A stretch of DNA of 64,000 bases. It comes from Lineus longissimus (taxonomy: Eukaryota > Nemertea > Pilidiophora > Heteronemertea > Lineidae). Location of the stretch: NCBI RefSeq assembly GCF_910592395.1, contig NC_088313.1:10826937-10890936 (forward strand). Direction: 5' to 3'. Position numbers and translations under genes: made by a program. A model generated the notes under the pieces. It was not told the DNA's origin and made no database searches. It saw nothing but the letters and a program-made list of their open reading frames with translations. Positions within the stretch are counted from its first letter, which is position 1, and each line of letters starts with the position of its first letter. Positions 11,446-22,924 of this stretch are shown one piece after another.

Positions 11446-11462
11446 CACTGGCTAGTGAGACC
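11446..11462 (-). repeat. Right TIR of 717-bp element
   Basis: CACTGGCTAGTGAGACC; exact reverse complement of 10746-10762, followed at once by array sequence. Confidence 0.8.
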
Positions 11463-11582
11463 AAAGTCTCTTCAGCTTGCTGGTGGAGTTTGCAGTGCCC
11501 TGTACGGAGTCGAGAGATGGAGACGGCCTTTTCTGTCAAGTTCGTGGATGCTGTCTTTTCATGGCTGATTCCCATCATTGTC
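11463..11582 (-). repeat. RNase H-LINE array remnant ending at the strand switch
   Basis: Array sequence in minus orientation resumes after the 717-bp element (CTTCAGCTTGCTGGTGGAGT and so on) and runs to CCCATCATTGTC at about 11582. There the orientation changes without spacer to plus (GACAGGAATTTTGGCCGG). This is the centre of the fold-back. Confidence 0.8.
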
Positions 11583-11704
11583 AAAGACAGGAATTTTGGC
11601 CGGAGCCATCGCCACTGAAGACTAAGCTATTGGGAACAGCCGAAGACCGACATGCCGATTTTCTCGCGGCGCACGACTTGAGGTTATAATGGTTATGAAA
11701 CTCT

Positions 11705-11730
11705 GAACGCAGAAGAAGAAGAAGAAAGGG
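11705..11730 (+). repeat. LINE 3' tail (GAA-rich), first right-arm copy
   Basis: GAACGCAGAAGAAGAAGAAG followed by AAAGGG closes the first right-arm unit directly after its C-terminal coding remnant. Equivalent tails stand at 12623-12648 and 14367-14392. Such short A/G-rich tails mark the 3' end of the parent non-LTR element. Confidence 0.65.
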
Positions 11731-12297
11731 AGATGTAGTGTAATACTTATACATCAAATAAAGTTATATGAATGGCTCACTAAGGCAAAGAAAGCAGCGC
11801 CTGCAAGCACGTGGCTCACCAATATTGATATATGCATACCAGCCTCGATACGCTATGCAGGGACACGTCTGTACAGATGGCTGATCTCAGTATGCAGTTA
11901 GCAATGAAGGAAGTATTGTAATCAACCTCCAAGACAGAAGCTCCCACTTCATATCCGGCCTTTTCTACTCAATCTACAGACGTGAGATGCAAGTGCTAAC
12001 TATATTATCACCACCCAAGAAGATGTAGGAGACAATCCCGTCTTGCTGACCGACACTCTGTACGCATGGCTGCAACATCAGACCAACTGACGGAGAATCT
12101 ACCGAAGAACCTAAGTATTGTTCTCTATAGACAGAAGAGTAGTCCTCCAATAGATACCAGCTCACGTAGGAGTACCAGGAAATGGACGAGCAGATCAATT
12201 GGCGAAGGAAGCTAGCAGGCAAAAACCAGAATGACCTACCGGGAATCAAAAAAATAACTCAAGACGAAGCTGAAAAACCAATTGAGAGAAGACACTG

Positions 12298-12600
12298 ATG
12301 GGTAACAGCCATAGAAAGACAGCATCCACCAACTTGACAGAACAAGCCAAAGTCTCCATCTATCGACTCCGTACAAGGCACTGCAAACTCCACCAGCACC
12401 TGAAGAGACTTTGGCTGCATCCAACTCCTTCCTGTGAATGTGGACCCGGCGACCAAACGCCAAAGCACATTCTGCAGGACTGTCCCTTGATGAAAAGAAG
12501 ACAGGAATTTTGGCCGGAGCCATTGTCACTGAAGACTAAGCTACGGGGAACAGCCGAAGACATGCAACAAACAGCCGATTTTGTTGCGGTGCACGACTAA
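12298..12600 (+). pseudogene. RNase H-LINE ORF2 C-terminal domain, best-preserved copy
   Basis: This 100-codon frame is the cleanest copy of the LINE C-terminus. In order it shows HRKTASTNLTEQAK, VSIYRLRTRHCKLHQHLKRL, a C-x-C...H-x(4)-C knuckle (CECGPGDQTPKHILQDC), FWPEPLSLKTKLRGTAEDM and TADFVAVHD, then a stop. It is followed 22 bp later by the GAA-rich 3' tail. In RNase H-bearing LINEs this segment follows RNase H and ends ORF2, so the stop is probably the genuine ORF2 stop. Everything upstream (endonuclease, RT) is missing and the upstream RNase H of this unit is frameshifted. It is a fragment in an array, not a working gene. Confidence 0.7.
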
Positions 12601-14110
12601 CCACTAATGGTTATGAAAATTTGAACGCAGAAGAAAAAGAAGAAAGGGAGATGTAGATGTAGTGTTATCCCTATTGCCCCTTTAAGGGTCACTACCAGCC
12701 TCGATACGATATGCTGTGGACAGATGGCTCATCTAAGAATGCAGTTAGCAATGGAGGAAGTGTTTTTGTCAAACTCCAAGCAGTAGCTCCCACTCCATAT
12801 CCGGCATTCTCTGATCAAACTACAGAGCTGAGATGCAAGCGCTAACCTCAGCCACTGACTATCTGATCACCACCCAAGAAGATGTAGGAGACAATCTCGT
12901 CTTGCTGACCGATACTGTCCGCATTACAGGCCCTTGGCTGCAACATCAGACCAACTGACGGAGATTCATCAAGACAGTCCATCAAGAGATACAAGCTCAC
13001 GCTCCTACCAGGGAAATGGACGACCAGATCAATTGGCGAAGGAAGCTAGCAAGCACCAAATAAAAAACCAGAATGACCTACCGGGAATCGACATTACTCA
13101 AGAACGAAGCTGAAAAACCAATGGAGAGACGACACTGATGGGAATCAGCCATGGAAAGACAGCATCCACCAACTTGACAGGAAAGGCCAAAGTCTCCATC
13201 TATCGACACAGTACAGGGCACTGCAAACTCCACTAGCACCTGAAGAGACTTGGGCTCCATCCAACTGCTTCCTGCGAATGTGGATTCGACGACCAAACGC
13301 CAAGGTACAGAAGCTCCAACTCCATATCCGTACCATCCAGCATTCTCTCCTCAAACTACAGAGCTGAGATGCAAGCGCTTACCTCAGCCACTGACTATCT
13401 GATCACCACCCAAGAAGATGTAGGAGACAATCTCGTCTTGCTGACCGACACTGTCCGCATTACAGGCCCTTGGCTGCCACATCAGACCAACTAACGGAGA
13501 ATCTACTGAAGAACCTAAGTAGTCTTCTTCAAGACAGAAGAGTAGTACTCCAATTGATACCAGCTCATTTAGGAGTAGCAGGAAATCGACGAGCAGGAAG
13601 CTAGCAAGAAGCACCAAACAAAAACCAGAATTACCTTCCGGGAATGAATTACTCAAGCTGAAAAACCAATGGAGAGACGACAATGATGGGTACCAGCCAT
13701 GGAAAGCAAGCCTTCACCAACTTCTGACAGAAAAGGCCAAGTCTCCATCTATCGACTCCGTACAAGGGCACTGCAAACTCCTCCAGCACCTGTAGAGACT
13801 TGGGATCCATCCAACTGCTTCCTCGAATGTGGACCCCGGCGACTAAAAGCCAACAGGACTATTTGGCCGGAGCCATTGTCACTGAAGACCAAGCTATGGG
13901 GAACAGCCGAAGACCTGAAACAAACATAACCTAATTAGTCCTCTTCAAGATAGAAGAGTAGTACTCCAATTGATACCAGCTCACGTAGGAGTACCAGGAA
14001 ATGGACGAACAGGAAGCTAGCAAGCGCCAAACGAAAACCAGATTGACCTACCGACCGGGAATCAAAAACATTACTCAATACGAAGCTAAACAAATGGAGA
14101 GACGACACTG

Positions 14111-14368
14111 ATGGGATTCAGCCATGGAAAGACGGCATCCACCAACTTGACAGAAAAAGCCAAAGTCTCCATCTATCGACTCCGTACAAGGCACTGCAAA
14201 CTCCACCAACACTTGAAGAGACTTGGGCTCCATCCAACTGCTTCCTGCGAATGTGGACTCGGCGACCAAACGCCAAGGCACATTCTGCAGGAAACAGCCG
14301 AAAACATGCAACAAACAGCCGATTTTGTTGCGGCGCACGACTTACCACTAATGGTTATGAAAATCTGA
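14111..14368 (+). pseudogene. RNase H-LINE ORF2 C-terminal fragment with internal deletion
   Basis: The 85-codon frame shows GKTASTNLTEKAK, VSIYRLRTRHCKLHQ, SCECGLGDQTPRHILQ and then jumps to ETAENMQQTADFVAAHDL. Compared with 12298-12600 the segment from the final knuckle cysteine through FWPEPLSLKTKL is deleted in frame. It runs into the GAA-rich tail at 14367. The shared MQQTADFV spelling ties it closely to the 12298 copy. Confidence 0.6.
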
Positions 14369-14400
14369 ACGCAGAAGAAAAAGAAGAAAGGGAGATGTAG

Positions 14401-14601
14401 ATGAAGTGTTATCCCTATTGCCCCTTTAAGGGTCACTACCAGCCTCGATACGATATGCTGTGGACACACGTCTTTACAGATGGCTCATCTCAGAATGCAG
14501 TTAGCAATGCAGGAAGTGTTGTTATAAAACTCCAAGCAGTAGCTCCCACTCCATATCCGGCATTCTCTGATCAAACTACAGAGCTGAGATGCAAGCGCTA
14601 A
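14401..14601 (+). pseudogene. RNase H-LINE fragment with first RNase H aspartate
   Basis: The 66-codon frame contains HVFTDGSSQNAVSNAGSVVI, which fits the first strand of an RNase H fold, where the aspartate of T-D-G-S is a metal ligand. It then shows APTPYPAFSDQTTELRCKR. The second ligand (glutamate of YRAEMQAL) is encoded just downstream in a different frame, so at least one frameshift separates them. The unit starts with CCCTATTGCCCCTTTAAGGG, also seen at about 12668, directly after a previous unit's 3' tail, giving a head-to-tail arrangement. Confidence 0.6.
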
Positions 14602-17039
14602 CCTCAGCCACTGACTATCTGAAAACCACCCAAGAAGATGTAGGAGACAATCTCGTCTTGCTGACCGACACTGTCCGCATTACAGGCCCTTGGCTGCAAC
14701 ATCAGACCAACTGACGGAGAATCTTCAAGACGCTCCTACCAGGGAAATGGACGAGCAGATCAATTGGCGAAGGAAGCTAGCAAGCACGAAATAAAAAACC
14801 AGAATGACCTACCGGGAATCAAAACATTACTCAAGAACGAAGCTGAAAAACCAATGGAGAGACGACACTGATGGGTACCAGCCTTGGAAAGCAAGCCTTC
14901 ACCAACTTCAGACAGAAAAGGGCACTACAGCACCTGTAGAGACTTGGGATCCATCCAACTGCTTTCTGCGAATGTGGACTCTGCGACCAAACGCCAACAG
15001 GATTATTTGGCCGAAGCCATTGTTACTGAAGCCTAAGCTATGGGGGAACAAAGAAATTTGCTCTTATTTGAAAGACAATAATTATTAGATCGTTCATCAT
15101 ATCTCAATTCTTGTACACTTGTGGAGCAATTGAAAGACCAGATAAATACATGAAATAGAAAATCTAATTTTTGATTATCTCTGGTCAGGAAAACATATTG
15201 ATTTACACATTTTGATCCAGTCAAACTGTGATTTAATTAGTTTTAAACTTAAACATAATCCTTCTCAAAGAACATATTGATGGTACAATCAAAATTAATC
15301 AAAGAATGATCTTTTTGATAAACATTGGAAGGAAGTAGGGATAAATTATATTTCAGATTTACTAAGACCAGACAAAACAGTGATAGATTTTGAATCACTG
15401 CGACTAAAAGCAACCGAATGGTTCAAATGGAGAGGGTTAATGGATTATAAGATTTGGGGTTATAATTTTAACACTGATAACAATAATGTACATGTATTCA
15501 TGGTACAGGATGTTGAATAACGGATGTTGGTTATGACTTTTGAACACCGCATTCTTAAGTGCAAAAAAATATTGAATAATTGGGAGCAAAAAAATTTGAC
15601 TCTCATTGGAAAGACAATAATTACAAAATCGTTCATCATATCTCAATTCTAAAACACTTGTGGAGCAATTGAAATACCAGATAAATACATGAAATAGAAA
15701 TATATGAAAAAGAAAATCTAATTTTCGATTATTTCTGGTCAGGAAAAAATATTGATTTAGACATTTTGATACAGAACATATTTATGGTACAATAAATTAA
15801 TCAAAATTAATCAAAGAATGATCTTTTATAAACATTGGAAGAAAGTAGGGATAAATTATATTTCAGATTTACTAAGACCAGACAAAACAGTGATACCTTT
15901 TGAATCACTGCGACTAAAAGCAACCGAATGGTTCAAATGGAGAGGGTTAATGGATTATAAGATTTGGGGTTATAATTTTAACACTGATAACAATAATGTA
16001 TTTCTGGTCAGGAAAAAATATTGATTTAGACATTTTGATACAGTCGAACTGTGATTTAATTAGTTTTAAACTTTAAGATAATCCTTCTCAAAAAACATAT
16101 TTATGGAACAATAAATTAATCAAAATTAATCAAAGAATGATCTTTTATAAACATTGGAAGAAAGTAGGGATAAATTATATTTCAGATTTACTAAGACCAG
16201 ACAAAACAGTGATAGATTTTGAATCACTGCGACTAAAAGCAACCGAATGGTTCAAATGGAGAGGGTTAATGGATTATAAGATTTGGGGTTATAATTTTAA
16301 CACTGATAACAATAATGTATTCATGGTACAGGAAAAAATATTGATTTAGACATTTTGATACAGTCGAACTGTGATTTAATTAGTTTTAAACTTAAAGATA
16401 ATCCTTCTCAAAGAACATATTTATGGTACAATCAAAATTAATGAAAGAATGATCTTTTTTATAAACTTTGGAAGAAAGTAGGGATAAATTATATTTCAGA
16501 TTAACTAAGACCAGACAAAACAGTGATACCTTTTGAATCACTGGGACTGAAAGCAACCGAATGGTTCAAATGGAGAGGGTTAATGGATGTTTTTACAAAT
16601 AAAGATTTGGGGTTATAATTTTAACACTGATAACAATAATGTACATGTATTCATGGTACAGGATGTTGAATAACGGATGTTGGTTATGACTTTTGAACAC
16701 CGCATTCTTAAGTGCAAAAAAATATTGAATAATTGGGAGCAAAAAAATTTGACTCTCATTGGAAAGACAATAATTACAAAATCGTTCATCATATCTCAAT
16801 TCTAAAACACTTGTGGAGCAATTGAAATACCAGATAAATACATGAAATAGAAATATATGAAAAAGAAAATCTAATTTTCGATTATTTCTGGTCAGGAAAA
16901 AATATTGATTTAGACATTTTGATACAGAACATATTTATGGTACAATAAATTAATCAAAATTAATCAAAGAATGATCTTTTATAAACATTGGAAGAAAGTA
17001 GGGATAAATTATATTTCAGATTTACTAAGACCAGACAAA

Positions 17040-20027
17040 ACAGTGATACCTTTTGAATCACTGCGACTAAAAGCAACCGAATGGTTCAAATGGAGAGGGT
17101 TAATGGATTATAAGATTTGGGGTTATAATTTTAACACTGATAACAATAATGTATTTCTGGTCAGGAAAAAATATTGATTTAGACATTTTGATACAGTCGA
17201 ACTGTGATTTAATTAGTTTTAAACTTAAAGATAATCCTTCTCAAAGAACACATTTATGGTACAATCAAAATTAATGAAAGAATGATCTTTTTTATAAACA
17301 TTGGAAGAAAGTAGGGATAAATTATATTTCAGATTAACTAAGACCAGACAAAACAGTGATACCTTTTGAATCACTGGGACTGAAAGCAACCGAATGGTTC
17401 AAATGGAGAGGGTTAATGGATAAATACATGAAATAGAAAATCTAATTTTTGATTATCTCTGGTGAGGAAAGAATATTGATTAACACATTTTGATACAGTC
17501 GAACTGTGATTTAATTAGTTTTAAACTTTAAGATAATCCTTCTCAAAAAACATATTTATGGAACAATAAATTAATCAAAATTAATCAAAGAATGATGTTT
17601 TATAAACATAGGAAGGAAGTAGGGATAAATTATATTTCAGATTTACTGAGGCCAGACATAACAGTGATATCTTTTGAATCCGTGACTAAAAGCAACCGAA
17701 TGGTTCAAATTGAGAGGGTTAATGGATGTTTTTATAAATAAAGATTTGGGGTTATAATTTTAACACTGATAACAATAATGTACATGTATTCATGGTACAG
17801 GATGTTGAATAACAGATGTTGGTTATGACTTTTGAACACCGCATTCTTAAGTGCAAAAAAATATTGCCTAATTGGAAGGAAAAAAATTTGACTCTCATTG
17901 GAAAGACGATAATTATAAAATCGTTCATCATGTCTCAATTCTTATACACTTGTGGAGCAATTGAAATACCAGATAAATACATGAAATAGAAAATCTAATT
18001 TTTGATTATCTCTGGTCAGGAAAAAATATTGATTTACACATTTTGATCCAGTCAAACTGTGATTTAATTAGTTTTAAACTGAAAGATAATCCTTCTCAAA
18101 GAACATATTTATGGTACAATAAATTAATCAAAATTAATCAAAGAATGATCTTTTATAAACATTGGAAGAAAGTAGGGATAAATTATATTTCAGATTTACT
18201 AAGACCAGACAAAACAGTGATAGATTTTGAATCACTGCGACTAAAAGCAACCGAATGGTTCAAATGGAGAGGGTTAATGGATTATAAAGATTTGGGGTTA
18301 TAATTTTAACACTGATAACAATAATGTATTTCTGGTCAGGAAAAAATATTGATTTAGACATTTTGATACAGTCGAACTGTGATTTAATTAGTTTTAAACT
18401 TTAAGATAATCCTTCTCAAAAAACGTATTTATGGAACAATAAATTAATCAAAATTAATCAAAGAATGATGTTTTATAAACATAGGAAGGAAGTAGGGATA
18501 AATTATATTTCAGATTTACTGAGACCAGACAAAACAGTGATACCTTTTGAATCACTGCGACTAAAAGCAACCGAATGGTTCAAATGGAGAGGGTTAATGG
18601 ATTATAAGATTTGGGGTTATAATTTTAACACTGATAACAATAATGTATTTCTGGTCAGGAAAAAATATTGATTTAGACATTTTGATACAGTCGAACTGTG
18701 ATTTAATTAGTTTTAAACTTAAAGATAATCCTTCTCAAAGAACACATTTATGGTACAATCAAAATTAATGAAAGAATGATCTTTTTTATAAACATTGGAA
18801 GAAAGTAGGGATAAATTATATTTCAGATTAACTAAGACCAGACAAAACAGTGATACCTTTTGAATCACTGGGACTGAAAGCAACCGAATGGTTCAAATGG
18901 AGAGGGTTAATGGATAAATACATGAAATAGAAAATCTAATTTTTGATTATCTCTGGTGAGGAAAGAATATTGATTAACACATTTTGATACAGTCGAACTG
19001 TGATTTAATTAGTTTTAAACTTTAAGATAATCCTTCTCAAAAAACATATTTATGGAACAATAAATTAATCAAAATTAATCAAAGAATGATGTTTTATAAA
19101 CATAGGAAGGAAGTAGGGATAAATTATATTTCAGATTTACTGAGGCCAGACATAACAGTGATATCTTTTGAATCCGTGACTAAAAGCAACCGAATGGTTC
19201 AAATTGAGAGGGTTAATGGATGTTTTTATAAATAAAGATTTGGGGTTATAATTTTAACACTGATAACAATAATGTACATGTATTCATGGTACAGGATGTT
19301 GAATAACAGATGTTGGTTATGACTTTTGAACACCGCATTCTTAAGTGCAAAAAAATATTGCCTAATTGGAAGGAAAAAAATTTGACTCTCATTGGAAAGA
19401 CGATAATTATAAAATCGTTCATCATGTCTCAATTCTTATACACTTGTGGAGCAATTGAAATACCAGATAAATACATGAAATAGAAAATCTAATTTTTGAT
19501 TATCTCTGGTCAGGAAAAAATATTGATTTACACATTTTGATCCAGTCAAACTGTGATTTAATTAGTTTTAAACTGAAAGATAATCCTTCTCAAAGAACAT
19601 ATTTATGGTACAATAAATTAATCAAAATTAATCAAAGAATGATCTTTTATAAACATTGGAAGAAAGTAGGGATAAATTATATTTCAGATTTACTAAGACC
19701 AGACAAAACAGTGATAGATTTTGAATCACTGCGACTAAAAGCAACCGAATGGTTCAAATGGAGAGGGTTAATGGATTATAAAGATTTGGGGTTATAATTT
19801 TAACACTGATAACAATAATGTATTTCTGGTCAGGAAAAAATATTGATTTAGACATTTTGATACAGTCGAACTGTGATTTAATTAGTTTTAAACTTTAAGA
19901 TAATCCTTCTCAAAAAACGTATTTATGGAACAATAAATTAATCAAAATTAATCAAAGAATGATGTTTTATAAACATAGGAAGGAAGTAGGGATAAATTAT
20001 ATTTCAGATTTACTGAGACTAGACAAA
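17040..20027 (+). repeat. Two copies of a 1,494-bp higher-order unit
   Basis: Landmarks repeat at +1,494: minus-strand frames 17732/19226, plus-strand frames 18043/19537 and 18465/19959, and the rare spelling AACACATTTATGG at about 17247/18741. The switch point appears to lie inside the CCAGACAAAACAGTGATA motif, so unit boundaries are approximate. Confidence 0.65.
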
Positions 20028-22924
20028 ACAGTGATATCTTTTGAATCACTGCGACTAAAAGCAACCGAATGGTTCAAATGGAGAGGGTTAATGGATTATA
20101 AGATTTGGGGTTATAATTTTAACACTGATAACAATAATGTATTCATGGTACAGGAAAAAATATTGATTTAGACATTTTGATACAGTCGAACTGTGATTTA
20201 ATTAGTTTTAAACTTAAAGATAATCCTACTCAAAGAACATATTTATGGTACAATCAAAATTAATGAAAGAATGATCTTTTTTATAAACTTTGGAAGAAAG
20301 TAGGGATAAATTATATTTCAGATTAACTAAGACCAGACAAAACAGTGATACCTTTTGAATCACTGGGACTGAAAGCAACCGAATGGTTCAAATGGAGAGG
20401 GTTAATGGATGTTTTTACAAATAAAGATTTGGGGTTATAATTTTAACACTGATAACAATAATGTACATGTATTCATGGTACAGGATGTTGAATAACGGAT
20501 GTTGGTTATGACTTTTGAACACCGCATTCTTAAGTGCAAAAAAATATTGAATAATTGGGAGCAAAAAAATTTGACTCTCATTGGAAAGACAATAATTACA
20601 AAATCGTTCATCATATCTCAATTCTAAAACACTTGTGGAGCAATTGAAATACCAGATAAATACATGAAATAGAAATATATGAAAAAGAAAATCTAATTTT
20701 CGATTATTTCTGGTCAGGAAAAAATATTGATTTAGACATTTTGATACAGAACATATTTATGGTACAATAAATTAATCAAAATTAATCAAAGAATGATCTT
20801 TTATAAACATTGGAAGAAAGTAGGGATAAATTATATTTCAGATTTACTAAGACCAGAAAAAAAACAGTGATACCTTTTGAATCACTGCGACTAAAAGCAA
20901 CCGAATGGTTCAAATGGAGAGGGTTAATGGATTATAAGATTTGGGGTTATAATTTTAACACTGATAACAATAATGTATTTCTGGTCAGGAAAAAATATTG
21001 ATTTAGACATTTTGATACAGTCGAACTGTGATTTAATTAGTTTTAAACTTTAAGATAATCCTTCTCAAAAAACATATTTATGGAACAATAAATTAATCAA
21101 AATTAATCAAAGAATGATCTTTTATAAACATTGGAAGAAAGTAGGGATAAATTATATTTCAGATTTACTAAGACCAGACAAAACAGTGATAGATTTTGAA
21201 TCACTGCGACTAAAAGCAACCGAATGGTTCAAATGGAGAGGGTTAATGGATTATAAAGATTTGGGGTTATAATTTTAACACTGATAACAATAATGTATTT
21301 CTGGTCAGGAAAAAATATTGATTTAGACATTTTGATACAGTCGAACTGTGATTTAATTAGTTTTAAACTTTAAGATAATCCTTCTCAAAAAACGTATTTA
21401 TGGAACAATAAATTAATCAAAATTAATCAAAGAATGATGTTTTATAAACATAGGAAGGAAGTAGGGATAAATTATATTTCAGATTTACTGAGACCAGACA
21501 AAACAGTGATATCTTTTGAATCACTGCGACTAAAAGCAACCGAATGGTTCAAATGGAGAGGGTTAATGGATTATAAGATTTGGGGTTATAATTTTAACAC
21601 TGATAACAATAATGTATTCATGGTACAGGAAAAAATATTGATTTAGACATTTTGATACAGTCGAACTGTGATTTAATTAGTTTTAAACTTAAAGATAATC
21701 CTTCTCAAAGAACATATTTATGGTACAATCAAAATTAATGAAAGAATGATCTTTTTTATAAACTTTGGAAGAAAGTAGGGATAAATTATATTTCAGATTA
21801 ACTAAGACCAGACAAAACAGTGATACCTTTTGAATCACTGGGACTGAAAGCAACCGAATGGTTCAAATGGAGAGGGTTAATGGATGTTTTTACAAATAAA
21901 GATTTGGGGTTATAATTTTAACACTGACAACAATAATGTACATGTATTCATGGTACAGGATGTTGAATAACGGATGTTGGTTATGACTTTTGAACACCGC
22001 ATTCTTAAGTGCAAAAAAAATTGAATAATTGGGAGGAAAAAAATTTGACTCTCATTGGAAAGACAATAATTATAAAATCGTTCATCATATCTCAATTCTA
22101 AAACACTTGCGGAGCAATTGAAATACCAGATAAATACATGAAATAGAAATATATGAAATAGAAAATCTAATTTTCGATTATTTCTGGTCAGGAAAAAATA
22201 TTGATTTAGACATTTTGATACAGAACATATTTATGGTACAATAAATTAATCAAAATTAATCAAAGAATGATCTTTTATAAACATTGGAAGAAAGTAGGGA
22301 TAAATTATATTTCAGATTTACTAAGACCAGACAAAACAGTGATACCTTTTGAATCACTGCGACTAAAGCAACCGAATGGTTCAAATGGAGAGGGTTAATG
22401 GATTATAAGATTTGGGTTATAATTTTAACACTGATAACAATAATGTATTTCTGGTCAGGAAAAAATATTGATTTAGACATTTTGATACAGTCGAACTGTG
22501 ATTTAATTAGTTTTAAACTTTAAGATAATCCTTCTCAAAAAACATATTTATGGAACAATAAATTAATCAAAATTAATCAAAGAATGATCTTTTATAAACA
22601 TAGGAAGGAAGTAGGGATAAATTATATTTCAGATTTACTGAGGCCAGACAAAACAGTGATATCTTTTGAATCCGTGACTAAAAGCAACCGAATGGTTCAA
22701 ATTGAGAGGGTTAATGGATGTTTTTATAAATAAAGATTTGGGATTATAATTTTAACACTGATAACAATAATGTACATGTATTCATGGTACAGGATGTTGA
22801 ATAACAGATGTTGGTTATGACTTTTGAACACCGCATTCTTAAGTGCAAAAAAATATTGCATAATTGGAAGGAAAAAAATTTGACTCTCATTGGAAAGACG
22901 ATAATTATAAAATCGTTCATCATG
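19427..22924 (+). repeat. 3,498-bp higher-order repeat, copy 1
   Basis: Starts at TCTCAATTCTTATACAC. Every landmark recurs 3,498 bp later (19537/23035, 19959/23457, 20415/23913, 20810/24308, 21434/24932, 21910/25408). It includes long and short monomers and carries a private frameshift, GACCAGAAAAAAAACAG near 20850, shared with copies 2 and 3. Confidence 0.85.

Larger units (their letters stand above)
10746..11462. mobile_element. 717-bp terminal-inverted-repeat element, unclassified
   Basis: Perfect 17-bp terminal inverted repeats (GGTCTCACTAGCCAGTG at 10746-10762; its reverse complement at 11446-11462) bracket non-array sequence. The flanking array is continuous across it: GCAGCC-GAA on the left, AAA-GTCTCTTC on the right, against GCAGCCAAAGTCTC in uninterrupted units. 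This suggests a 3-bp target duplication in which the left copy has one changed base. No transposase frame is seen inside, so it is a non-autonomous DNA transposon of unknown superfamily. Confidence 0.65.
11583..15050 (+). repeat. Array of RNase H-bearing LINE tails, right arm
   Basis: The same LINE tail as at 2456-10745, now on the plus strand. Units include RNase H (FTDGSS; YRAEMQAL from GAGATGCAAGCGC; LLTD; PAHVGVPGNGRADQLA in pieces), then KTASTNLT, SIYRLRTRHCKLHQHLKRL, the CECG...TPKHILQDC knuckle, WPEPLSLKTKL and TADFVA. The 3' tail GAACGCAGAAGAA...AAGGG follows at 11705-11730, 12623-12648 and 14367-14392. After the second and third tails the next unit begins with CCCTATTGCCCCTTTAAGGG. 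Units are interrupted by deletions, for example at about 13310 and 13920. Confidence 0.85.

Noticed and set aside
11583-15050. A functional LINE in the RNase H array
   Set aside because: No endonuclease or RT domain is present and every unit has frameshifts or deletions; only 3' fragments remain.
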